The position numbers and the translations under genes were made by a program. Shown one piece after another: positions 1-4,645 of a DNA stretch of 7,786 bases; the first letter of the stretch is position 1, and each line of letters starts with the position of its first letter. The stretch is from an uncultured Chitinophagaceae bacterium (GTDB taxonomy: Bacteria; Bacteroidota; Bacteroidia; Chitinophagales; Chitinophagaceae): assembly GCA_937897585.1 (NCBI GenBank), contig CALCNY010000058.1, positions 1-7,786 of the forward strand, in the 5' to 3' direction. The notes under the pieces are model-generated. The model did no database searches. It was given only the letters and a program-made list of their open reading frames with translations, and had not been told where the DNA came from.

Positions 1-158
1 CAACTATTATCAGAGTCAATATTGACGAGAATAAAATACTAACCAAACAGTTAGGGATAGACGAAATACCTTTCTTCAAATTATATAAAAATGGTGAAGA
101 AAAAGGAAATTTTATTGGACAATTAGACCGAGCTACTTTTGTAAGGATTTTGCAGTAG
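1..158 (+). CDS. Thioredoxin-fold protein, C-terminal fragment (5' end outside window)
   Basis: The open frame enters from the left edge (first full codon at base 3) and ends at TAG 156-158, giving about 51 residues. The visible peptide contains VNIDEN, then LGIDEIPFFKLYKNGE, then a closing helix (GQLDRATFVRIL). This is the end of a thioredoxin fold: a beta strand with the 'V-I-D' pattern, a loop with the cis-proline (the P of EIPFFKLYKNG), the two C-terminal strands with a K-N-G turn, and the last alpha helix. The CxxC active site would lie upstream of the window, so I cannot tell whether this is a real disulfide reductase or a redox-inactive relative. The next gene on the same strand starts 76 bp downstream, so co-transcription is possible but unproven. 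Confidence 0.8.
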   Translation, partial: TIIRVNIDENKILTKQLGIDEIPFFKLYKNGEEKGNFIGQLDRATFVRILQ

Positions 159-205
159 GAAAGTCGGTTTGGAAGGTTCAATAAAATCAAAATATTTCTA
201 CTGAA

Positions 206-225
206 AAACAATAAACCCCAAACAT
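206..225 (+). repeat. Heptad-type repeat just before a start codon (lone right arm)
   Basis: Twenty bases (AAACAATAAACC-C-CAAACAT) match 6511-6530 and 6586-6605 at 19 of 20 positions. As at 6586-6605, the motif ends a few bases before an ATG (here 9 bp before 235). It consists of A-rich heptads (AAACAAT, AAACCCC, AAACAT). There is no matching left arm (GTTTGTG...) upstream, so only one side of the hairpin seen near 6467-6528 is present. Its function is unknown. Confidence 0.6.
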
Positions 226-234
226 TTTTATAAT

Positions 235-777
235 ATGGATCAGTTAAACCTTGGAATCGGAACAAGATTACAGCATACACAACACGGCCCTGGTGTGATA
301 GTTGGTGTTCGTTATGCTACTTACATTATTTCATTCATCAACACCGGTATTAAAGAAATCGAAAAAACAGATATCGGTTTGGATGAAATCATTCCCGAAA
401 ATGTAACAGTTGAATTAGAAACGGTTTCTGATGTAGAAAAGTCGTTGCTGAAAATCTTAAGAATGTGGTCTGATGTAAATGAAATCGTTCCATTAGGCGA
501 CAGATGGAAAGGGGGCACCATGCTGCTTCAACCTGCCGATAAAACTCAAAAATCCAAAGAAGTGCCCATTGATATTTTCTTCCATAAAATTGTAATGCTT
601 CGCGATAGATTGCGTGTAATGGAACAACAAATCAATGCTCATAAGTTATTGTCTGATGAAGATAAAGTGAACTTGCAGCAATATATCACTCGTATTTATG
701 GAAGCTTAACCACTTTTAATGTGCTTTTCAAAAACAAAGAAAACTGGTTTGTAGGGGAGAAAGGTAGTGGAGACTAA
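235..777 (+). CDS. Conserved-looking hypothetical protein with an N-terminal SH3/Tudor-like segment
   Basis: This 180-residue soluble protein has no signal peptide, membrane segment or cysteine. Residues about 7-50 (GIGTRLQHTQHGPGVIVGVR... followed by short beta strands) have the 'G-x-R-V-x-H-x-x-x-G-x-G-x-V' pattern of small SH3/Tudor-like barrels, as in the C-terminal Tudor of UvrD/PcrA helicases. The rest (about 60-180) looks mostly helical and charged, ending in FNVLFKNKENWFVGEKG. I do not recognise a named family. A nucleic-acid or protein-binding role is only an inference from the barrel. The ATG at 235 is the first in frame and follows the repeat at 206-225. No Shine-Dalgarno sequence is seen, which is normal for Bacteroidota. 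The stop codon TAA (775-777) overlaps the stop codon of the convergent lipoprotein gene. Confidence 0.8.
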   Translation: MDQLNLGIGTRLQHTQHGPGVIVGVRYATYIISFINTGIKEIEKTDIGLDEIIPENVTVELETVSDVEKSLLKILRMWSDVNEIVPLGDRWKGGTMLLQPADKTQKSKEVPIDIFFHKIVMLRDRLRVMEQQINAHKLLSDEDKVNLQQYITRIYGSLTTFNVLFKNKENWFVGEKGSGD

Positions 778-1559
778 TTCACTTTTAATCTAAAAGTCAA
801 TCTGGTATCATTCGCCAATTGAAACACTAGTTTATCCTCTCTGAAAAAATAATCAACCAAATGGTTACTTATAAATTGATTGATTAATGTTGCACTTTGT
901 AGTGAATTAACAGGAGCGTTGTTTAATTGTCCAAATTGTATTCTGTTGCCTTTAACTTCAAAGTTGGAAGCCAATTTATTATAGCCATCGAATCCGGTTA
1001 TTTTATTTTTTACCAAATCAATTTTGAAATAGGGGATGCCTTTTGTATAATTTAAAGCGAATTGTTGTTCATTGTCTATATAATCTAAAATCCAGGTTTG
1101 ATCTAGTCTTTCATCAAACAGAAACTGGCCACAACCTTCATAATTCACGCCATCGTAATTCACTTTTGTGATGAATGGGTTTGATTTCTTGTCTTTTTTA
1201 TTATTGCATTTTTCTTTATAAACTGTTATTTCAATTTCTTTATTTCCGTACAAAGCTGTGTAAATTTCTTTCGTTGCATCAGTGTTGAATGTTGAATTGG
1301 ATTTGGCTTTTACGGACAATCCTTCTTCATTGTTAAAATAACATTCATTATCAAAGTCTATTTCAATGTGCCATTTTTTAGGCAGGTTACCTGATGCCAT
1401 GAAATCAATTCCCTTTTGTTGTGACATAATAAAAGCTGAATCATTGAGCAAAGTTTTTCCTTTAGTTGAAACCTGTTTTTTGTTTTGTAATCTGGTTCCC
1501 TGACATGAGAAGTTTAACAAAGGATATAGCAAGCAAAAAAAGTAAATATATTTTCTCAA
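774..1559 (-). CDS. Predicted lipoprotein, diverged COG3650/META-domain (HslJ-like) family
   Basis: This 261-residue protein starts MRKYIYFFCLLYPLLNFSC, a signal peptide with a lipobox-like end that would lipidate Cys19 and anchor it in the envelope. Residues about 50-150 follow the plan of COG3650 proteins ('GNEPFW...' then a GCG turn). Here the first motif is degraded to SGNLPKKW (56-63), while EGCGQF (141-146) is kept, with a partner Cys at 118. Residues about 175-258 resemble a META domain: IDLVKNKITGFDGYNKLASNF, then GNRIQFG and a final beta pair. The usual META cysteine in 'GCN' is Tyr193 and the later one is also missing, so that disulfide is absent. The start codon is TTG (1559-1557). 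An in-frame stop lies four codons upstream and the next ATG would remove the signal peptide, so TTG is the best start. Its function is unknown. The family assignment is moderate and rests on motif memory. Confidence 0.75.
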   Translation of the reverse strand: MRKYIYFFCLLYPLLNFSCQGTRLQNKKQVSTKGKTLLNDSAFIMSQQKGIDFMASGNLPKKWHIEIDFDNECYFNNEEGLSVKAKSNSTFNTDATKEIYTALYGNKEIEITVYKEKCNNKKDKKSNPFITKVNYDGVNYEGCGQFLFDERLDQTWILDYIDNEQQFALNYTKGIPYFKIDLVKNKITGFDGYNKLASNFEVKGNRIQFGQLNNAPVNSLQSATLINQFISNHLVDYFFREDKLVFQLANDTRLTFRLKVN

Positions 1560-1573
1560 TGTTGTTGGTTATA

Positions 1574-1594
1574 AATTGTATTCAAAATACAATT
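1574..1594. repeat. 21 bp palindrome upstream of the lipoprotein gene (operator candidate)
   Basis: AATTGTATT (1574-1582) and AATACAATT (1586-1594) are perfect 9 bp inverted arms around CAA. The centre lies about 25 bp upstream of the TTG start of the lipoprotein gene. Read on the minus strand, the middle includes TATTTTGA, which resembles a -7 box one base too short. The position suits an operator. A terminator is less likely because the stem is AT-only and no T-run follows on the minus strand. Confidence 0.55.
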
Positions 1595-1607
1595 GTTTTA
1601 GAAATAG

Positions 1608-1640
1608 TTATCTGATTATGATATTGATTCCATCAGATAA
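1608..1640. repeat. Inverted repeat at the 3' end of the Rrf2 gene
   Basis: TTATCTGAT (1608-1616) and ATCAGATAA (1632-1640) are perfect 9 bp arms separated by 15 bp. On the minus strand the structure begins inside the last codons of the Rrf2 gene (stop at 1635-1633) and ends 49 bp before the lipoprotein start. It could be a weak transcript-end hairpin for the regulator or a regulatory site for the lipoprotein gene. No U-tract follows. Confidence 0.5.
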
Positions 1641-2037
1641 TATCATTCAGTTTTTTGTTTTCCAATACAGCCAAGGATGCATCTCTTGCTTCGGCAAAGA
1701 CTTTATTAATTTTACATTTTTTTTCGTTGCAGTCGCTGCATTTCTCATAAAAATAAAGACTCACACAGGGTAATAAAGCGATAGGGCCGTCTATTGCTCG
1801 TATGATACTGGCGATGCTGGTTTCTGCAGGATCCGTAATTAAAAAATAGCCGCCACCTTTACCTTTTTTACTATCTAAGAACCCTTTTTTCTTTAGTTCA
1901 AGCAAAATGTTTTCAAGAAATTTTAATGGGATATTTTTCTTTTCAGCAATCTCCATTATGCCAACAGGTCCCTCATTAAATTTTCCTGCTAGGTAGCCCA
2001 CAGCTTTTATGGCATATTGATTTTTTTTTGATAACAT
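1633..2037 (-). CDS. Rrf2-family transcriptional regulator with a four-Cys cluster
   Basis: This 134-residue protein has the full Rrf2 plan. It starts MLSKKNQYAIKAVGYLA. A winged helix-turn-helix covers about 24-70 (IMEIAEKKNIPLKFLENILLELKKKGFL, then the glycine-rich wing KKGKGGGYFL). A dimerisation helix follows (SIASIIRAIDGPI). Cysteines sit at 91, 100, 103 and 108 (C-x8-C-x2-C-x4-C). IscR uses three cysteines in a different spacing for a [2Fe-2S] cluster. The arrangement here suggests binding of an Fe-S cluster or another thiol/redox signal, but which one cannot be read from sequence. The gene is divergent from the peroxiredoxin gene with 86 bp between starts, which makes that gene and its own promoter the likely targets. 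A run of nine A residues spans codons 3-6. The lipoprotein gene follows on the same strand after 73 bp. Confidence 0.92.
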   Translation of the reverse strand: MLSKKNQYAIKAVGYLAGKFNEGPVGIMEIAEKKNIPLKFLENILLELKKKGFLDSKKGKGGGYFLITDPAETSIASIIRAIDGPIALLPCVSLYFYEKCSDCNEKKCKINKVFAEARDASLAVLENKKLNDII

Positions 2038-2041
2038 TTAA

Positions 2042-2074
2042 AGTCTATTAATTTGGTGGACTAAGTATTAGGTT
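2042..2074. promoter_or_regulatory. Candidate Rrf2 operator in the divergent control region
   Basis: Two imperfect dyads overlap here: AGTC (2042-2045) with GACT (2059-2062), and CTAA-GTA-TTAG (2061-2071) inside GGACTAAGTATTAGG. Both lie within or next to the predicted peroxiredoxin promoter (2052-2083) and just upstream of the Rrf2 start, where an autoregulating divergent repressor would bind. The GACT half-site recalls IscR-type sites, but the match is partial. Assignment to Rrf2 is inference. Confidence 0.3.
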
Positions 2075-2083
2075 TTATTTTCG
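2052..2083 (+). promoter_or_regulatory. Bacteroidota-type promoter for the peroxiredoxin gene
   Basis: TTTG (2052-2055) is followed after 20 bp by TATTTTCG (2076-2083), one base away from the consensus -7 box TAnnTTTG. This predicts transcription starting near 2087 and a leader of about 37 nt before the ATG at 2124. Confidence 0.5.
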
Positions 2084-2123
2084 CGTCTCAAAATAAATAT
2101 CTTTTACCAATAAAAACTGAATT

Positions 2124-2762
2124 ATGTCAACATTAAGATTAGGAGATACTGCTCCTGATTTCTCAGCAATAACTACAGCAGGAAATATTCAATTTCACGA
2201 ATGGCTCGGAGATTCATGGGGGATATTGTTTTCTCATCCTGCAGATTTTACACCGGTTTGCACCACAGAATTAGGTGCGGCGTCTAAGTTGAAACAAGAT
2301 TTTGAAAGTAGAAATGTAAAAATGATTGCGGTAAGTGTGGATCCGATTGAACAACATTTTGAATGGATTAAAGATATTAATGAGACTCAAAACACAACAA
2401 TGTCTTTTCCTATCATCGCAGATCCTGAAAAGAAAGTCAGCGAGTTGTACGATATGATTCATCCCAATGCAAGTATGACGCATACAGTGAGGTCGGTATT
2501 TATAATTGGTGCAGACAAAAAAATTAAACTCATCATTGTTTATCCAGCTTCAACTGGTAGAAATTTCAATGAGTTATTAAGGGTGATAGATAGTTTGCAA
2601 TTAACAGCTCAGTATAGTGTGGCCACGCCAGCCAACTGGCAGCATGGTGAAGATTGTATCATTGTTCCTGCTGTAAGTAATGAGGATGCTGATAAGAAAT
2701 TTCCAAAAGGGTATAAGGTAGTTAAGCCGTATTTGAGAGTGACGCCGCAACCGAATTTGTAG
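2124..2762 (+). CDS. Peroxiredoxin, 1-Cys Prx6 type
   Basis: This 212-residue cytoplasmic thiol peroxidase would reduce hydrogen peroxide and organic hydroperoxides. The thioredoxin-like core carries the peroxiredoxin active site PADFTPVCTTE: Pro39, Thr43 and peroxidatic Cys46, with Arg123 in HTVRSVFII completing the usual catalytic set. The long C-terminal extension (ATPANWQHGEDCIIVP...FPKGYKVVKPYLRVTPQP) and the length are typical of the Prx6 subfamily rather than AhpC, whose C-terminal resolving-Cys motif (VCP) is absent. Cys178 lies in the extension segment GEDCIIVP and is not in the position of a classical AhpC resolving cysteine. The ATG at 2124 gives the expected N-terminus (LRLGDTAPDF). 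The gene has its own promoter and is divergent from the Rrf2 regulator, suggesting redox control. Its 3' end faces the E2 gene across a repeat-rich gap. Confidence 0.95.
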   Translation: MSTLRLGDTAPDFSAITTAGNIQFHEWLGDSWGILFSHPADFTPVCTTELGAASKLKQDFESRNVKMIAVSVDPIEQHFEWIKDINETQNTTMSFPIIADPEKKVSELYDMIHPNASMTHTVRSVFIIGADKKIKLIIVYPASTGRNFNELLRVIDSLQLTAQYSVATPANWQHGEDCIIVPAVSNEDADKKFPKGYKVVKPYLRVTPQPNL

Positions 2763-2788
2763 GTTATCACCTTCGGTGAAAAAGGTTT

Positions 2789-2807
2789 GCCACGAATTCA
2801 CGAATTA
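2789..2807 (+). repeat. GCCACGAATTC dispersed repeat, copy 1
   Basis: GCCACGAATTCACGAATTA matches 2937-2955 at 18 of 19 positions. It is built of 8-base steps (ACGAATTC, ACGAATTA). Fragments further on (TTACCGCGGAG at 2810-2820, TTAGCGCAGAGG at 2838-2849) resemble the CGCAGAG-type repeats often seen beside this motif in Bacteroidota intergenic DNA. That association is from general knowledge, not a search. Confidence 0.65.
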
Positions 2808-2936
2808 ATTTACCGCGGAGAGTAAGTGTAAATAGAGTTAGCGCAGAGGGTTTTATATGAGGATTTGATTTTATTTTATGAAGAGCGGCTATTTATCTAT
2901 TCCTTATTTTTACTTCCTTATTAATTATTTTAATTA

Positions 2937-2989
2937 GCCACGAATTCGCGAATTATTTTTTTGCCACAAAGGCACAAATAAACACTAAG
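2937..2989 (+). repeat. GCCACGAATTC dispersed repeat, copy 2, with CCACAAAGGCAC extension
   Basis: GCCACGAATTCGCGAATTA (2937-2955) is copy 2 and contains the perfect 12 bp palindrome AATTCGCGAATT (2943-2954). A T-run follows, then GCCACAAAGGCACAAATA and AACACTAAG (2963-2989), another octad-like unit. The two copies are 148 bp apart in the same orientation. Confidence 0.65.
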
Positions 2990-3021
2990 TCCTTTTTAAT
3001 ATTAGTAGATGATTTTATTTG

Positions 3022-3060
3022 CTCCCCTCTTCCTCCAGGAGAGGGGTTGGGGGTGAGGTT
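3022..3060 (+). repeat. REP-like element: CCCCTCT hairpin with GGTTGGGGGTGAGG tail
   Basis: CCCCTCT (3024-3030) pairs with AGAGGGG (3040-3046) around a 9 nt loop, followed by TTGGGGGTGAGGTT. This is a widespread intergenic motif in Bacteroidota genomes (established by familiarity, not checked here). It could contribute to transcript ends between the convergent genes. Confidence 0.65.
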
Positions 3061-3072
3061 ATTCTTTTATGA

Positions 3073-3093
3073 GAAAATGATAGTTTCATTTTC
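3073..3093. repeat. 8 bp inverted repeat between the two C/G-rich elements
   Basis: GAAAATGA (3073-3080) and TCATTTTC (3086-3093) are perfect arms around TAGTT. It is AT-rich, without a T-run on either side, and its role is unknown. Confidence 0.4.
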
Positions 3094-3105
3094 GAAAACA
3101 TAACT

Positions 3106-3130
3106 TCCCCCTTTGGGGGATTGAGGGGGC
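3106..3130. repeat. REP-like element: C5/G5 hairpin with TTGAGGGGGC tail, near the E2 stop
   Basis: TCCCCC (3106-3111) pairs with GGGGGA (3115-3120) around TTT, followed by TTGAGGGGGC. It resembles the 3022-3060 element in plan (C-rich/G-rich hairpin, then a G-rich tail) but differs in sequence. It lies only 3-27 bp beyond the E2 stop codon on the minus strand, so it may act as that gene's transcript-end hairpin. No U-tract follows, so classical termination is uncertain. Confidence 0.6.
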
Positions 3131-3132
3131 TA

Positions 3133-4446
3133 TTAAATACTCCTATTCAAATCAAAACCCTCCAATTCCTTACTCACCGAATTTAAAAAAGTAGATCCCA
3201 TTGCGCCATCGATAATTCTATGATCATAGCTTAAAGAAATGTACATCATATGTCTGATACCAATTGTATCTCCTTGAGGCGTTTCGATAACCATTGGTCT
3301 TTTCTTAATCGCTCCAACAGCCATAATCGCAACCTGAGGTTGGTTGATGATTGGCGTTCCCATAATGCTTCCAAAAGTTCCTACATTGGTTAATGTGAAT
3401 GTACCGCCCATGGTATCATCTGGTTTCAATTTACCGTTTCTTGCGGCATTGGCCAATCCATTTACTTGCTTTGTAATGCCAACAAGATTCAACTGATCGG
3501 CGTTTTTAATAACCGGTACAATCAGATTACCAGTAGGTAAAGCAGTTGCCATTCCGATACCGAGGTCTTTCTTAACGATAATTCTATCGCCGTCTACAGA
3601 GCTGCTGAGCATCGGGTATTTTTTCAGGCTCTTTACAATCGCTTCGATGAAAATCGGTGTGAAAGTGATTTTTTCGCCTTCTCTTTTTTCAAATTCTTTT
3701 TTTACTTTCTCTCTCCACAAAACAAGGTTTGTCACATCGCATTCGCAGAAGCTGGTTACGTGCGGACTGGTATGTTTGCTGTCGACCATATGTTTGGCAA
3801 TCAGTTTACGCATACGATCCATCTCTATGATTTCAACATTGCCGCCGCCAGAATAGCTTACAACAGGAGTTTCTGCTTTTGGAGCAGGAGTTGGAGCTAC
3901 AGCTATTGGTTGTGCAGCAGGTGCAGTCACTGGCGCCGTTTTGCGACCGCTATTTACATAAGCTAATATATCTTTTTTGCTAACTCGTCCATCTTGACCT
4001 GTACCCGGAATATTTTCGAGTTCAGCCATGCTGATGCCTTCGCTTTGAGCTATATTTAAAACCAATGGAGAATAAAATCTTGGTCCGTTTTGATTACCAG
4101 ATGACTGTTGTGTGGCAACAGGTTGATAAGGAATTTCTTCAATTGTTTTGGCAACTTCAACTGGCTTTTGTGGTGCAGGTACAGTGGTGTTGTCCGCAAC
4201 TCCAGAAGCTACTTTTATTTTTGCAATAACAGTCCCGATAGGTACTACATCATTTTCATTATATAAAATCGCTTCTATAATACCTTCTGCTGTAGAAGGA
4301 ACTTCACTATCCACTTTATCGGTTGCAATATCCAGCACCGTTTCATCCATTGCAATTTTATCGCCGGGTTGTTTGTGCCATTTTAAAATAGTGGCTTCCA
4401 TGATACTTTCGCCCAGCTTTGGCATGATTAAGTCTACTAAACTCAT
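3133..4446 (-). CDS. 2-oxoacid dehydrogenase complex E2 component (dihydrolipoyl acyltransferase)
   Basis: This 437-residue core subunit of a pyruvate, 2-oxoglutarate or branched-chain 2-oxoacid dehydrogenase complex moves an acyl group from E1 to CoA through a swinging lipoyl arm. One lipoyl domain (2-78) has the modified lysine at Lys44 in IATDKVDSEVPS. A Pro/Ala/Gln-rich linker follows, then a peripheral-subunit-binding domain at about 123-164 (FYSPLVLNIAQSEGI...GTGQDGRVSKKDILAYV), and a second Pro/Ala-rich linker (165-195). The catalytic domain (205-437) has TLTNVGTFG (351-359) and the active site DHRIIDG with His409 and Asp413. The single lipoyl domain and the GSIMGTPIINQPQ segment fit branched-chain/succinyl-type E2s better than a multi-lipoyl PDH E2, but the substrate is not certain. 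No E1 or E3 gene is adjacent in the window. It follows cinA on the same strand after 199 bp and has its own promoter. Confidence 0.95.
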   Translation of the reverse strand: MSLVDLIMPKLGESIMEATILKWHKQPGDKIAMDETVLDIATDKVDSEVPSTAEGIIEAILYNENDVVPIGTVIAKIKVASGVADNTTVPAPQKPVEVAKTIEEIPYQPVATQQSSGNQNGPRFYSPLVLNIAQSEGISMAELENIPGTGQDGRVSKKDILAYVNSGRKTAPVTAPAAQPIAVAPTPAPKAETPVVSYSGGGNVEIIEMDRMRKLIAKHMVDSKHTSPHVTSFCECDVTNLVLWREKVKKEFEKREGEKITFTPIFIEAIVKSLKKYPMLSSSVDGDRIIVKKDLGIGMATALPTGNLIVPVIKNADQLNLVGITKQVNGLANAARNGKLKPDDTMGGTFTLTNVGTFGSIMGTPIINQPQVAIMAVGAIKKRPMVIETPQGDTIGIRHMMYISLSYDHRIIDGAMGSTFLNSVSKELEGFDLNRSI

Positions 4447-4477
4447 ATGTTTAAAAATGAAGTTGAATGAATAACCG

Positions 4478-4506
4478 CAAATGTAAGTAAAAAGGGTTAG
4501 TTGAAA
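4478..4506 (-). promoter_or_regulatory. Bacteroidota-type promoter for the E2 gene
   Basis: On the minus strand TACATTTG (4485 to 4478) is an exact TAnnTTTG -7 box. TTTC (4506 to 4503) sits 17 bp upstream as a partial -33 element. Transcription would start near 4474, with a leader of about 27 nt before the ATG at 4446. This argues that E2 is not solely dependent on read-through from cinA. Confidence 0.6.
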
Positions 4507-4645
4507 GGAAGGTATTACTAGTTTTTGACAGCAGATTTGAAATTTTCAAGAAACTATCGTTATTATCAGAATGAGATTTTTTTACTTTCTGTTTTATTTG
4601 TCAAATGTCAATATTTCTGATTTAATATTTGATGATTTCAATCGC

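Larger units (their letters stand above)
2763..3132. other. 370 bp convergent intergenic region filled with dispersed repeats
   Basis: No plausible gene lies here. Both flanking genes end into it. From left to right it holds a short weak hairpin (TCACC-TTC-GGTGA, 2767-2779), an octad-type repeat with CCGCGGAG/CGCAGAG fragments (2789-2848), an AT-rich stretch, a second octad-type repeat running into a CCACAAAGGCAC motif (2937-2989), a C-rich hairpin with a G-rich tail (3022-3060), an 8 bp inverted repeat (3073-3093), and a second C5/G5 hairpin with a tail (3106-3130). The repeats are listed separately. Confidence 0.75.

Noticed and set aside
2767..2779. Hairpin TCACC-TTC-GGTGA just after the peroxiredoxin stop as a rho-independent terminator
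   Set aside because: Only five base pairs with a three-base loop, and it is followed by A residues, not T, on the coding strand.
3038..3058. G-quadruplex in the G-rich tail of the 3022-3060 element
   Set aside because: Only two runs of four or more G. A two-tier structure is conceivable but weak, and the hairpin competes for the same bases.
4148..4474. Open frame of 108 codons on the plus strand
   Set aside because: Antisense to the lipoyl domain of the E2 gene. Its Ser/Thr-rich composition is a shadow of the opposite frame.
4574..4625. ATTTG-T-CAAAT dyad and AATATT repeats after the cinA stop as a terminator
   Set aside because: Short, AT-only pairings without a following T-run on the minus strand, as expected by chance in AT-rich DNA.
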